Assembly (NCBI RefSeq): GCF_963668085.1
Contig: NZ_OY764059.1
Span: 62,001-126,000 of the forward strand
Length of the DNA: 64,000 bases
Reading direction: 5' to 3'
Origin: an uncultured Ilyobacter sp.
GTDB taxonomy: Bacteria; Fusobacteriota; Fusobacteriia; Fusobacteriales; Fusobacteriaceae
Part shown: positions 26,520 through 37,359 of the stretch, in pieces
How positions within the stretch are numbered: position 1 is the first letter of the stretch
How the letters are laid out: every line of letters starts with the position of its first letter
Notes under the pieces: model-generated
What the model was told of the DNA's origin: nothing
The model's input: only the letters and a program-made list of their open reading frames with translations
Databases searched by the model: none
Position numbers and translations under genes: made by a program

Positions 26520-27728
26520 ATGGATTCTTTAAGAGAGCTTTTTAAAATTGGAAACGGGCCCTCAAGTTCACATACCATGGGACCAGAAAGAGCTGCAAAA
26601 AAATTTAAGACTGATAATCCAGATGCCTGTAGCTATAGAGTAGAGCTCTATGGTTCACTTGCAGCAACGGGAAAAGGGCATCTAACAGACTGGATAATCA
26701 TAGAGACCTTAAAGCCAAAGAAAACAGAAATTTTGTGGAAACCAGAAGTGAGTTATGAATATCATACAAATGGTATGAGGTTTTTTTCTTTAGATTCTGA
26801 GGGAAATATATTGAAAGAATGGCTTGTTTTTTCTGTAGGTGGAGGAACCATTATGGAAGATGGTCAGGCAAGACAAGGTGGATCTAGTATATATCCTCTG
26901 GGAAAAATGACCGAAATCATGGAATGGTGCAGCAAAAATAGAAAAGAACTCTGGGAGTATGTGGAAGAGATGGAGGGAAGCTCTATATGGCCTTTCCTTG
27001 AAAAAATATGGGAAGCAATGGAAAGCTGTATAAAAACAGGAATCAATAAAACCGGTGTCCTTCCAGGAACACTGAAATATCCAAGAAAAGCTCAATCTTT
27101 TTACAGAAAAGCCAGAAGGGATAATTCAAGAAATGGTTTTATAGGAAAAATATTTGCATATACCCTTGCTGTATCTGAAGAAAACGGCGGGGGAGGAAGG
27201 GTTGTAACTGCTCCTACCTGCGGGGCTTCTGGAGTAATACCTGGACTTTTATATGCACTTAAAGAGGAGTATAATCTTTCAGAGGATGAAGTATTGAAGG
27301 GGCTTGCAATTGCAGGACTCATAGGAAATATAATAAAAGAAAATGCCACCATATCAGGAGCCGAAGGTGGATGTCAGGCAGAGGTAGGAGCGGCCTGTTC
27401 TATGGCGGCTGGGATGTCTACTTTTTTGTTGGGAGGCTCTCTGAAGCAGATAGAGTATTCTGCAGAGATAGCATTAGAACACCATCTAGGATTGACTTGT
27501 GATCCTGTTGCTGGGTATGTACAGATACCATGTATAGAAAGAAATGCAGCAGCAGCTGTTAGGGCACTTGACGCTGCTAACTATTCCCTCTATACAGATG
27601 GTCAGCACGCAGTATCCTTCGATCAGGTTGTCCTTACTATGAAAGAAACAGGAAGAGATCTGAAGTGTGAATATAAGGAAACATCCCTAGGTGGGCTTGC
27701 AAAATTTAATTTTGATGCAGAGTGTTAA
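26520..27728 (+). CDS. sdaA: L-serine ammonia-lyase, single-chain, iron-sulfur type
   Basis: Deaminates L-serine to pyruvate and ammonia using a [4Fe-4S] cluster. It is a single polypeptide of 402 residues combining beta and alpha domains. SSSHTMGP lies near residue 15, APTCGASGVIPG in the alpha domain, and CDPVAGYVQIPCIERNAAAAVRA near the end supplies cluster cysteines. The beta domain is compact compared with SdaAB of Firmicutes. Pyruvate from this reaction could feed ferredoxin-dependent oxidation elsewhere. The ATG is preceded by AAGGAG. A terminator follows. Confidence 0.93.
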   Translation: MDSLRELFKIGNGPSSSHTMGPERAAKKFKTDNPDACSYRVELYGSLAATGKGHLTDWIIIETLKPKKTEILWKPEVSYEYHTNGMRFFSLDSEGNILKEWLVFSVGGGTIMEDGQARQGGSSIYPLGKMTEIMEWCSKNRKELWEYVEEMEGSSIWPFLEKIWEAMESCIKTGINKTGVLPGTLKYPRKAQSFYRKARRDNSRNGFIGKIFAYTLAVSEENGGGGRVVTAPTCGASGVIPGLLYALKEEYNLSEDEVLKGLAIAGLIGNIIKENATISGAEGGCQAEVGAACSMAAGMSTFLLGGSLKQIEYSAEIALEHHLGLTCDPVAGYVQIPCIERNAAAAVRALDAANYSLYTDGQHAVSFDQVVLTMKETGRDLKCEYKETSLGGLAKFNFDAEC

Positions 27729-27730
27729 TT

Positions 27731-27759
27731 GGACCGGTTTTTTCCCGGTCTTTTTATTT
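27731..27759 (+). terminator. Terminator of the serine dehydratase gene
   Basis: Stem GACCGG/CCGGTC followed by TTTTTATTTT. Confidence 0.8.
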
Positions 27760-27884
27760 TAGGGTTTTCCCAGAAAAAATTTACACTGAAGTTTTGGATT
27801 ATTTGAGATTGATAAAATAGAAACTTCATTTTTTTTTGGATTTTATGTATAATCTAAAGGATAAATATAATTTTGGAGGTAGAT

Positions 27885-28454
27885 ATGAAGCTTATTGTTG
27901 GACTGGGAAATCCAGGAGAAAAGTATAGCAAGACAAGACATAACATAGGTTTTGAAGTGATAGATATGCTGGCAGAAGATCTTAATATCTCAAGTTTTAG
28001 AGAAAAATTTCAGGGGTTGATAGGGGAAACAACGGTGAAAGATGAGAAGGTATTTCTTTTAAAGCCCCAGACTTTTATGAATCTCAGCGGAAACTCAATA
28101 AATGAGGTCATAAAATTTTATAAAATAGACCCTGAAGAGGATCTCATAGTAATATATGATGATATGGATCTAGACCTTGGGCAGCTTAAGATAAAGGTGA
28201 AGGGAAGTCCTTCAGGACACAACGGTATAAAATCGATAATATCTCATATAGGGGAAAACTTTATAAGGTTAAAATGTGGGATAGGGAAGGCAAAATCCAG
28301 AGAAGAGACGATAAATTTTGTACTTGGAAGATTTTCTAAAGAGGAATCAAATGAGGTGGAGCCTATGATAGAAAATGCGTCCAAAGCCGCAAGGGCACTT
28401 GTTACCGCAAAAGACATAAGCAGAGTTATGCAGAAATACAATAAAAAGAAGTAA
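27885..28454 (+). CDS. pth: Peptidyl-tRNA hydrolase
   Basis: Releases tRNA from prematurely dropped peptidyl-tRNA. GLGNPGEKYSKTRHNIGF carries the catalytic histidine at residue 19 and the substrate-binding asparagine. PQTFMNLSG, YDDMDLDLGQLKIK and GSPSGHNGIKSI follow. The length of 189 residues is normal. The ATG at 27885 has GGAGGT before it; an upstream in-frame TTG overlaps this site. The gene is monocistronic. Confidence 0.95.
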   Translation: MKLIVGLGNPGEKYSKTRHNIGFEVIDMLAEDLNISSFREKFQGLIGETTVKDEKVFLLKPQTFMNLSGNSINEVIKFYKIDPEEDLIVIYDDMDLDLGQLKIKVKGSPSGHNGIKSIISHIGENFIRLKCGIGKAKSREETINFVLGRFSKEESNEVEPMIENASKAARALVTAKDISRVMQKYNKKK

Positions 28455-28560
28455 ATAAAAAATTTTTATGAAAAAACATGTTAAAATCTTCCCGTAATAT
28501 TATAAACTTGTCCACTGGGAAGAAAAATAAACTAGATGTTCTTAAGGAATAAAAAGTTTT

Positions 28561-28619
28561 AATGCCTTGAAATATTTGATTTTATGTTTGAAAATCGAAT
28601 GTTTTTGGGCATTTTTTTA
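28561..28619 (+). terminator. Terminator-like hairpin downstream of pth
   Basis: A long imperfect stem (AATGCC ... GGGCATT outer pairs, GATTTT/AAAATC inside) followed by seven T. Confidence 0.6.
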
Positions 28620-28671
28620 ATATCAATTTATTTTGTATCATAAGTGAAAAAAATATTTTTCCCATGTTTAA

Positions 28672-28700
28672 TTGACAATGTATATAAAGTGTAATAAGAT
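28672..28700 (+). promoter_or_regulatory. Promoter of glpF
   Basis: TTGACA, a 17-base spacer, TAAGAT. It implies a leader of roughly 215 bases before the glpF start. Confidence 0.75.
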
Positions 28701-28826
28701 AATAGTGTAGCGAATAACCACAAATTGAACAAAAATAGTTCTAAGGATTTAAAAAAAGTTCTTTATTTTTTTCAAAGAAAATAAAAATGAAACATAAAAC
28801 AGAATACAGGTAGTATGAGAATGGAG

Positions 28827-28880
28827 AAACTACATGTTTGAAGTATCGTTGTGATGCTCAACTTTTGTAGTTTTTTTTAT
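28827..28880 (+). promoter_or_regulatory. Leader hairpin (possible attenuator) upstream of glpF
   Basis: AAACTACA and TGTAGTTT pair around an inner stem (TTGAAGTATC/GATGCTCAA), followed by eight T and ATTTGG. It has the form of an intrinsic terminator inside the leader, before the glpF ribosome binding site. By analogy with glycerol operons controlled by GlpP antitermination, it may be relieved when glycerol 3-phosphate is present. The regulator is not in this window, so this is inference. Confidence 0.55.
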
Positions 28881-28921
28881 TTGGAAAAAACACGGATAAA
28901 AAAAACAGGAGGAGTGATGAA

Positions 28922-29641
28922 ATGGGAGTTTATTTAGCAGAGTTTATAGGTACGATGATTCTGATATTACTTGGTAACGGCGTAGTTGCAAATGTGGTTC
29001 TAAACAAGAGTAAGGGTAACAACAGTGGTTGGATAGTTATAACTGCCGGTTGGGGATTTGCGGTAGCTGTGGCAGTATATGTAACTGGATGGGTAAGTGG
29101 AGCTCACATCAATCCTGCAGTAACAATAGCACTTGCAACTATAGGAGCCTTTGACTGGGGAATGGTTCCAGGATATATAGCGGCTCAGGTAGCCGGGGCA
29201 TTTACTGGAGGAGTACTTGTATATCTGACATATAAACAGCACTATGACGAAACAGAGGATGCAGACGGTAAACTTGCTACTTTTTCTACAGGTCCTGCAA
29301 TAAGCGGAGCAAAGTGGAATGCAATAACTGAGATAATAGGTGCGGCTATGCTGGTTATGGGTGTACTAGGGATAACTAATGGAAACAACAACGTAGGACC
29401 TATGGCGGCTCTTCTAGTAGGTATACTTGTTTGGTCACTTGGTCTAAGTCTTGGAGGACCTACTGGATATGCTATAAACCCAGCAAGAGATTTAGGACCT
29501 AGAATAGCTCATGCCTTACTTCCTATAAAAGGAAAGAGAGACTCTGACTGGGCTTATGCATGGATTCCAGTAGTGGCTCCTATTATAGGAGGAATTATAG
29601 GGGCACAGCTATATACTGCATGCCTAAGTGTTTGGAGCTAG
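28922..29641 (+). CDS. glpF: Glycerol uptake facilitator (aquaglyceroporin)
   Basis: A membrane channel of the MIP family with six membrane segments and two half-helices. The two NPA boxes are present: HINPAVT near residue 64 and AINPARDLGPR near residue 182. The aspartate after the second NPAR is the usual glycerol-channel signature. The length of 239 residues is normal. The ATG follows AGGAGGAG. It is paired with glpK, supporting glycerol as substrate. Expression is probably set by the leader hairpin. Confidence 0.94.
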   Translation: MGVYLAEFIGTMILILLGNGVVANVVLNKSKGNNSGWIVITAGWGFAVAVAVYVTGWVSGAHINPAVTIALATIGAFDWGMVPGYIAAQVAGAFTGGVLVYLTYKQHYDETEDADGKLATFSTGPAISGAKWNAITEIIGAAMLVMGVLGITNGNNNVGPMAALLVGILVWSLGLSLGGPTGYAINPARDLGPRIAHALLPIKGKRDSDWAYAWIPVVAPIIGGIIGAQLYTACLSVWS

Positions 29642-29817
29642 TAAAATAAAAATATAGTTGGATTATTTGAATTAATTTGAAAAAACTGCTAACCTGTCTA
29701 AGTTAACTGAAATTTGGTTTTCCAAAGAGATTTATCAGGTCGAGTTTTATGTTAAATATCATACGAGAATATAATTTTGATTTATTTTTAGAATAAAAAT
29801 TATGGGAGGTCAATTAA

Positions 29818-31329
<1,512 letters not shown>

Positions 31330-31353
31330 AAAAATAGAGGCAAGAGAAATATG

Positions 31354-31410
31354 AGAGCCAAGTAATCAGGGGACTTTTTAGTGTCTCCTGTTTACTTGCT
31401 CTTTTTATTT
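31354..31410 (+). terminator. Terminator of glpFK
   Basis: A long stem AAGTAA-CAGG-GAC / GTC-CCTG-TTACTT followed by a T-rich run. Confidence 0.8.
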
Positions 31411-31731
31411 TTTTATTTTTTTTTGAACTAAATAAAAAAATAACATTGTATTTTTGAATTCTTTTAAATTTTTTTTATTTTTAGTTATCAAAAAGTTTAT
31501 TTTTACAGGTTAACTAGGGTATAATTAGCTTGGGGGTATTTTTAATTGAAGCTGTGAAAAATAAAGTCCTATTAAACAAAGTGTAAAAATTCACAGTGTA
31601 AAATATTGTTTATTTGTAAAGTATGTGCTAAAATATTAGGAAAATAGAACATTTTTTTGTTTAAATTTACTTATTGGTCATAAAAACTTTTACATATACT
31701 TAACATTATTTTTTATTAAAGGGGTGTATTT
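31411..31731 (+). promoter_or_regulatory. rnf upstream region with promoter
   Basis: A 320-bp AT-rich gene-free region. The best promoter is TTGTTT at 31606-31611, a 17-base spacer and TAAAAT at 31629-31634, leaving a leader of about 95 bases. An isolated TATAAT near 31519 lacks a good -35. No riboswitch was recognised. Confidence 0.5.
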
Positions 31732-33042
31732 ATGAAACTGTTTACTTTCAGAGGGGGGGTTCATCCACCTGAAAATAAAGCTCAGACAGAAAATATGGAA
31801 ATTGAAGTATTTCCTGTATCCAAGACACTGTATGTACCGATGCTTCAGCATATAGGAGCGCCATTAGAGCCCAATGTAAAAGTAGGGGACAGGGTATTGA
31901 AAGGTCAGAAGATAGCTGATTCTGAAGCTTTTGTGTCTTCACCGGTACATTCTCCAGTGAGTGGAGTTGTAAAAAAAATAGAGGTTATGCCCTTCCCACT
32001 AAGTGGAAAGGTAAAAACTGTAGTTATTGAAAACGATGAAAAAGAGGAGTGGGCAGAACTTACAAAGATACAAGACTGGGAAAAGTCCACTAAGGAAGAA
32101 CTTTTAGCAATGGTCAGAGAAAAGGGTATAGTAGGTGTAGGAGGAGCTTGTTTCCCTACCCATATAAAGCTGAATCCTCCAAAAGATGTGACGATAGATG
32201 TACTGCTTTTAAATGGTGCAGAGTGTGAGCCATATCTAAACTCGGACAATAGACTTATGATTGAGGAACCTAAAAAGATAGTAGAAGGAATCAAAATCAT
32301 AAACAAGATCCTAGGAATAAACAGAGCAGTTATCGGTATAGAGGACAATAAAACAGAGGCTATAGAAACGATGACAAAGGCCTGTGAGGGAACTGGTATA
32401 GAGGTTGCAATGCTGAAAACACAATATCCTCAAGGGGGAGAAAAACAGCTTATAAAGGCGGTTTTAGACAGAGATGTACCTTCTGGAGGTCTTCCTTCTG
32501 CAGTTGGCGTTGTGGTTCAGAATACTGGAACTGCCGGAGCAATTTATGAGGGCTTGGTCGAAGGGAAACCTCTTATAGAGAAAATTGTTACAGTCTCTGG
32601 TAAGGCTGTGGAAAGACCTGCAAACCTAAAGGTAAGAATAGGAACAATGTTTTCAGAAATTTTGGATCATGCTGGAACCAACAGAGAATCTATGGATAAG
32701 CTTGTCATGGGGGGACCTATGATGGGGATGGCTCAACATACAGAAAATGTTCCTGTGGTAAAGGGTACTTCGGGGCTTTTGGGTCTGACAAAAGAGGAAA
32801 CCAATCCTTACAAACCCAAGTCGTGTATAGTATGTGGAAAATGTATCAAGGCATGTCCTATAAACCTTCTTCCAAATATGTATGCAAAATTGGCAAGGTT
32901 TAAACAGTGGGAAGAGATGGGAAAAAATCATCTTATGGACTGCATAGAGTGTGGATCATGTTCATATATCTGTCCTGCAAATAGACCACTAACTGAGGCT
33001 ATAAAAATTGGAAAAGCTAAACTTAGAACAATGAAAAAGTAG
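31732..33042 (+). CDS. rnfC: Rnf complex subunit RnfC
   Basis: Peripheral NADH-binding iron-sulfur subunit of the ferredoxin:NAD+ oxidoreductase (Rnf), which couples electron transfer to Na+ or H+ export. It has the start FRGGVHPPENK, a flavin/NADH region GVGGACFPTHIKL with NGAECEPYLNSD, and two [4Fe-4S] motifs near the C-terminus (CIVCGKCIKACP and CIECGSCSYICP). The length of 436 residues is in the range of anaerobe RnfC. It is the first gene of rnfCDGEAB, the gene order of clostridia and fusobacteria. Confidence 0.96.
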   Translation: MKLFTFRGGVHPPENKAQTENMEIEVFPVSKTLYVPMLQHIGAPLEPNVKVGDRVLKGQKIADSEAFVSSPVHSPVSGVVKKIEVMPFPLSGKVKTVVIENDEKEEWAELTKIQDWEKSTKEELLAMVREKGIVGVGGACFPTHIKLNPPKDVTIDVLLLNGAECEPYLNSDNRLMIEEPKKIVEGIKIINKILGINRAVIGIEDNKTEAIETMTKACEGTGIEVAMLKTQYPQGGEKQLIKAVLDRDVPSGGLPSAVGVVVQNTGTAGAIYEGLVEGKPLIEKIVTVSGKAVERPANLKVRIGTMFSEILDHAGTNRESMDKLVMGGPMMGMAQHTENVPVVKGTSGLLGLTKEETNPYKPKSCIVCGKCIKACPINLLPNMYAKLARFKQWEEMGKNHLMDCIECGSCSYICPANRPLTEAIKIGKAKLRTMKK

Positions 33043-33060
33043 TAATCAGGAGGAGAAAAC

Positions 33061-33996
33061 GTGGAAAAGATTTTGAAAATGGGTCCTTCGCCTCATATAA
33101 GAACCAAGGAGAGAGTAGAGGATGTAATGTATGATGTGGTAATAGCACTTGTACCTGCTCTTCTCATGGCAATATATGTTTTTGGAATGAGGGCGTTGAC
33201 AGTAACGGTAACAGCAGTTCTTTCTTGTATGGTCACAGAATGGATCTGTCAGAAGGCAATGAAACAGGAGATAGCCATATTTGACGGAAGTGCAATTATC
33301 ACAGGAATTTTATATGCATTTGTGATTCCAGCCTTTATGCCCATTCCTTATATTATAGTAGGGTCAGTGGTTTCTATAGCACTGGGGAAAATGGTTTTTG
33401 GAGGACTAGGACACAATATATTTAACCCTGCTCTTGTTGGAAGAGCTTTTGTTCAGGCATCTTGGCCTGTGGCAATAACAACCTTTTATTATGACGGAAA
33501 TGCAGGGGCGACTGTCCTTGACGCAATGAAGAGAGGCCTAGACTTAGACACATCTCTTTTGCAAGTTGGAAATCCTTATGTCCAAGCACTTATAGGAAGA
33601 ATGGGTGGGTGTCTAGGTGAGACATCGGCAATAGCTATACTTATAGGTGGAATTTATCTCATCAAGAAAAAGCAAGTTGACTGGAAAGTACCGACAATAA
33701 TAATCGGAACAGTATTTATTCTCACTGCATTAGCAGGAGCCAATCCAGTTCTTCACATACTTTCAGGTGGACTTTTCCTAGGAGCTTTTTTCATGGCTAC
33801 CGACATGGTTACAAGTCCTTATACAGAAAAAGGTAAGATTTATTATGCTATTGGAATAGGGATACTTATATCTGCAATTAGATTAAAAGGCGGATATCCT
33901 GAAGGAACGGCATTTGCAATACTTATTATGAATGGAGTTGTTCCAATCATAAATAGGTATACTGCTCCGAAAAAATTCGGGGAGGTGGCAAAATAA
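33061..33996 (+). CDS. rnfD: Rnf complex subunit RnfD
   Basis: An integral membrane flavoprotein subunit of 311 residues with about nine membrane segments. GHNIFNPALVGRAF is the conserved central block, and FMATDMVTSPYT contains the threonine expected to carry covalent FMN. It has a GTG start after AGGAGG. Its last base overlaps the first of rnfG. Confidence 0.95.
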   Translation: MEKILKMGPSPHIRTKERVEDVMYDVVIALVPALLMAIYVFGMRALTVTVTAVLSCMVTEWICQKAMKQEIAIFDGSAIITGILYAFVIPAFMPIPYIIVGSVVSIALGKMVFGGLGHNIFNPALVGRAFVQASWPVAITTFYYDGNAGATVLDAMKRGLDLDTSLLQVGNPYVQALIGRMGGCLGETSAIAILIGGIYLIKKKQVDWKVPTIIIGTVFILTALAGANPVLHILSGGLFLGAFFMATDMVTSPYTEKGKIYYAIGIGILISAIRLKGGYPEGTAFAILIMNGVVPIINRYTAPKKFGEVAK

Positions 33997-34526
33997 TGAA
34001 TAGATTTGTACATTATGGACTTGTACTTCTTTCTATAGCTGCCATTTCTGCAGGTATATTGGCATCAGTAAATAATATGACAAAAGATGTAATTGCTGCA
34101 AATGCAAAGAAAGCTGTAAATGAAGCTAGAATAAAGGTGCTTCCAGGAGCAGTTTCATTTAATGAAGAAGAAAAGAAAAGTATCGAAGGTTTAGATTATG
34201 TACCAGGTTATAATGAGGGTGGAGAAGTAGTTGGTTATGTAGTAACTGTAGCTCAGCCTGGTTATGCGGCGAACATAAATTTTGTTTTAGGTTTTGGATC
34301 AGAAGGAGACATCAAAGGACTTAATATAATCGGCCATCAGGAAACACCTGGATTGGGGTCTAAGGTATCAGATCCAGATTGGCAGTCCCACTGGATTGGG
34401 AAGAAATTAGGATATGAGTTCAATAAATCCACAGATGCCTTTGCAGGAGCAACTATTTCTCCTCAAGCCGTTTACACTGGAATGATGAGAGCTCTTTCTA
34501 CTTATGAAACTGAGGTGAAGAACTAA
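33996..34526 (+). CDS. rnfG: Rnf complex subunit RnfG
   Basis: A 176-residue subunit with one N-terminal membrane helix and an extracytoplasmic FMN-binding domain. DAFAGATISPQAV near the C-terminus holds the threonine that carries covalently bound FMN in the family. QETPGLGSKVSDPDW is the usual preceding block. It overlaps both neighbours by one base, indicating tight coupling. Confidence 0.95.
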   Translation: MNRFVHYGLVLLSIAAISAGILASVNNMTKDVIAANAKKAVNEARIKVLPGAVSFNEEEKKSIEGLDYVPGYNEGGEVVGYVVTVAQPGYAANINFVLGFGSEGDIKGLNIIGHQETPGLGSKVSDPDWQSHWIGKKLGYEFNKSTDAFAGATISPQAVYTGMMRALSTYETEVKN

Positions 34527-35152
34527 TGGGTAAAAAAGAGATGAAAATACTCACTCAGGGACTCATAAAAGAGAATCCTGTATTCGTGTTACTTTTAGGA
34601 CTGTGTCCTACACTTGGAGTTACAAGCTCGGCAATAAACGGTCTGGCAATGGGACTGGCAACAATGGCTGTACTTGTGTGCTCAAACAGTATAATATCAG
34701 CGGTAAAAAAGAGTATTCCGGACAAGGTAAGAATTCCGGCGTATATAATGGTAATAGCCTCACTGGTTACTATAGTAGAGATGATAATGAAAGCCTATGT
34801 GCCTGCTCTTTATGCAGTACTTGGACTATTTATTCCTCTTATAGTTGTTAACTGTATAGTTTTGGGGAGAGCAGAGAGTTTTGCTGCTAAAAACGGAGTT
34901 TTTCTCTCTTTTCTAGATGGAGTAGGAACAGGTTTAGGGTTTGCTTTGGCACTTACACTTCTTGGAGGAATAAGAGAGATACTTGGAAACGGGTCACTGT
35001 TTAATATTTCATTTATCCCTGAAGGGTTTAGTCCTGCACTGATATTCATACTAGCTCCTGGAGCCTTTATAACTATAGGATGTATAATCGCAACGCAGAA
35101 TTATATAAAGATTAGAAAAAGCGAGAAAATCCAGAATAGTGTGGAGGTGTAA
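34526..35152 (+). CDS. rnfE: Rnf complex subunit RnfE
   Basis: A polytopic membrane protein of 208 residues, homologous to NqrD. NPVFVLLLGLCPTLGVTSSA, with its cysteine, and GLGFALALTLLGGIREILG are family blocks. The paired cysteines in RnfE and RnfA are thought to share an intramembrane iron centre. It lies 3 bases before rnfA. Confidence 0.95.
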   Translation: MGKKEMKILTQGLIKENPVFVLLLGLCPTLGVTSSAINGLAMGLATMAVLVCSNSIISAVKKSIPDKVRIPAYIMVIASLVTIVEMIMKAYVPALYAVLGLFIPLIVVNCIVLGRAESFAAKNGVFLSFLDGVGTGLGFALALTLLGGIREILGNGSLFNISFIPEGFSPALIFILAPGAFITIGCIIATQNYIKIRKSEKIQNSVEV

Positions 35153-35155
35153 TCT

Positions 35156-35740
35156 GTGGATTTAGGAAATTTATTTTCAATAATTGTTGGTGCAATATTT
35201 ATAAATAACTTTATCTTTGCCAAATTCCTAGGTATCTGTCCTTTTATGGGGGTATCTAAAAAAGTAGAATCATCTATAGGAATGGGTATGGCAGTTGCCT
35301 TTGTTATGACTCTGGCCTCTGCAGTAACTTGGATAGTTTACAAATTTTTATTGGTTCCTTATGGACTTGAATATTTACAGACGATAGCATTTATTTTGAT
35401 AATAGCTTCCCTTGTACAATTTGTAGAGATGGCTATTCAAAAGACATCTCCTCATCTGTATAAAGCTCTGGGTGTATTTTTACCACTTATAACTACAAAC
35501 TGTGCTGTACTAGGGGTTGCAATTCTTAATATTCAAGAAGGGTTCAACTTTATTGAAACAGTGGTAAATGGTTTTGCAGGTGCTATAGGATTTACTCTTG
35601 CTCTTGTCCTATTGGCAGGAATTAGAGAAAGATTAGAATATGCTGATGTACCTAGACCTTTCCAGGGAGTACCGATAGCATTTATATCGGCAGGACTTCT
35701 TGCCATGGCGTTTATGGGATTCAGTGGAATGCAAATCTAG
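35156..35740 (+). CDS. rnfA: Rnf complex subunit RnfA
   Basis: A polytopic membrane protein of 194 residues, homologous to Nqr[21 protein letters not shown] and [13 protein letters not shown] carry the conserved cysteines, and [22 protein letters not shown] is typical. It has a GTG start. It is placed between rnfE and rnfB. Confidence 0.95.
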   Translation: MDLGNLFSIIVGAIFINNFIFAKFLGICPFMGVSKKVESSIGMGMAVAFVMTLASAVTWIVYKFLLVPYGLEYLQTIAFILIIASLVQFVEMAIQKTSPHLYKALGVFLPLITTNCAVLGVAILNIQEGFNFIETVVNGFAGAIGFTLALVLLAGIRERLEYADVPRPFQGVPIAFISAGLLAMAFMGFSGMQI

Positions 35741-35762
35741 ATTTTTGGGAGGTTAGTCAAAA

Positions 35763-36767
35763 ATGGAAGCAATATTAATACCAGTTTTGATATTGGGAGG
35801 AATAGGACTTTTTATGGGACTTTTCCTGGCCTTTGCATCAAAGAAATTTGAGGTAGAAGTTAACCCCAATGTTGAAAAAATAATGGAAGTTCTCCCGGGA
35901 ATAAACTGTGGAGCATGCGGTTTTCCTGGATGTGCAGGATATGCTGAAGCAATAGCTCTAGAGGGAGCAGAAATAACTTCATGTGCCCCTGGAGGCGCTG
36001 CAGTTGTAGAAGCTGTAGCAACCATAATGGGCATGACTGCAGAAACGGGTGGAGAAAAGATAGTGGCAAGAGTTCTCTGTCAGGGCGATAATACAAGAAC
36101 GAGCAAACTTTATGACTTTGATGTGGAGCTTAAAAGTTGTGCAACGGCTATGTTATATTTTGGTGGAGACAAGTCATGCTGGCATTCGTGTCTAGGCTAT
36201 GGAGACTGTGCTGCGGTATGTCCTGTAGATGCCATAACCATAACAGATAAAGGTGTGGCCGTAATAAATGAGGACAAGTGTGTGTCATGTGAGAAGTGTG
36301 TCAAAGAATGCCCAAAAAGGGTGATATCCATGACTCCGCAAAGTCAGAAGGTAACAGTATTATGTTCCTCAAGGGAAAAAGGTGCAGTAGCTAGAAAAAA
36401 CTGTAGCGTAGCCTGTATAGGATGCGGTGTATGTGTCAGATCATGTCCTGTAGATGCAATAGACTTGAAAAACAACCTAGCTAAAATAGATCCTGAAAAA
36501 TGTATTCAGTGTGGACTCTGTGCAATCAAGTGTCCTACCAACGCAATAACAAGTGAAGTAAAAGAGATAAAAAAGGCTGAGATTATCGAGGAAAAATGTA
36601 TCGGATGTACAGCCTGTGCAAGAGTTTGTCCAGTAGATGCAATAGAGGGCGAGGTAAAACAAAAGCATAAGGTAATTGAGGAAAAATGTATCGGATGCCA
36701 GCTTTGTTATGAAAAATGTAAATTTGGAGCAATAAAAATAAACGTGACTGAGAAAAAAGATAGTTAA
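35763..36767 (+). CDS. rnfB: Rnf complex subunit RnfB, multi-cluster form
   Basis: The ferredoxin-accepting subunit. An N-terminal membrane helix is followed by the Fe-S domain CGACGFPGCAGYAEAI. Then come six ferredoxin-type C-x2-C-x2/3-C-x3-C groups: CWHSCLGYGDCAAVCP, CVSCEKCVKECP, CSVACIGCGVCVRSCP, CIQCGLCAIKCP, CIGCTACARVCP and CIGCQLCYEKC. The 334-residue length and cluster count resemble acetogen and clostridial RnfB rather than the short proteobacterial form. The ATG follows GGGAGG. The operon ends at a hairpin shared with the opposing operon. Confidence 0.95.
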   Translation: MEAILIPVLILGGIGLFMGLFLAFASKKFEVEVNPNVEKIMEVLPGINCGACGFPGCAGYAEAIALEGAEITSCAPGGAAVVEAVATIMGMTAETGGEKIVARVLCQGDNTRTSKLYDFDVELKSCATAMLYFGGDKSCWHSCLGYGDCAAVCPVDAITITDKGVAVINEDKCVSCEKCVKECPKRVISMTPQSQKVTVLCSSREKGAVARKNCSVACIGCGVCVRSCPVDAIDLKNNLAKIDPEKCIQCGLCAIKCPTNAITSEVKEIKKAEIIEEKCIGCTACARVCPVDAIEGEVKQKHKVIEEKCIGCQLCYEKCKFGAIKINVTEKKDS

Positions 36768-36772
36768 TGTAT

Positions 36773-36807
36773 AAAAGGGAAGGCTGCCTTAGCGCGCCTT
36801 CCCTTTT
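36773..36807. terminator. Shared bidirectional terminator between rnf and the oxidoreductase operon
   Basis: AAAAGGGAAGGC pairs with GCCTTCCCTTTT. A-tracts and T-tracts on either side make it work on both strands, as expected between convergent operons. Confidence 0.9.
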
Positions 36808-36815
36808 GCTTTTAA

Positions 36816-37358
36816 TTAAATTTTCAAAGATTTGGCTCCCTTTTCAAGAGCTTTTTTATGGAGAGGAGTGAGTTTAGCTTTTTCACCGTCAAAAACTTTT
36901 GTAAAGGCTTCGATAACCTCTTTTTCTTTTATTAATTTTGTTAACGCCAGGTAGGCTCCTAACATAACTAAGTTTGAATCTTTTTCAATTCCGCATTCAG
37001 ATGCAATTTCATTTGCAGGAATGTAATACACCTCTATATCATCCCTAATGGATTTGTCGGATATAAGGGAACTGTTGACCAGGAGCCTTCCTCCTGGAAC
37101 AAGGGAGGACTCAAACTTTTCCAGAGAGGGTTTATTCATAACAATGGCAAAATCTGCATCACCTGAAATTATAGGGGAACCAATTGGATTTTCTGAAAGA
37201 ATGACGTGACAATTGGCAGTTCCTCCCCTCATCTCAGGTCCGTAAGATGGAAGCCAGGATACCTGTCTGTCATGGAGCATTCCTGCATATGCTATCAATT
37301 TTCCAAGAACCATAACACCCTGACCTCCGAAGCCTGCACAGATTATTTTTTCCGTCAT
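36816..37358 (-). CDS. vorC: 2-oxoacid:ferredoxin oxidoreductase gamma subunit
   Basis: A 180-residue gamma (catalytic CoA-side) domain protein. GFGGQGVMVLGKLIAYAGM and VSWLPSYGPEMRGGTANCHV are the family signatures. It forms a complex with the ferredoxin, alpha and TPP subunits encoded upstream. It is the last gene of the operon, 1 base after the TPP subunit. It could equally be named korC; the substrate cannot be read from this subunit. Confidence 0.9.
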   Translation of the reverse strand: MTEKIICAGFGGQGVMVLGKLIAYAGMLHDRQVSWLPSYGPEMRGGTANCHVILSENPIGSPIISGDADFAIVMNKPSLEKFESSLVPGGRLLVNSSLISDKSIRDDIEVYYIPANEIASECGIEKDSNLVMLGAYLALTKLIKEKEVIEAFTKVFDGEKAKLTPLHKKALEKGAKSLKI

Positions 37359-37359
37359 A

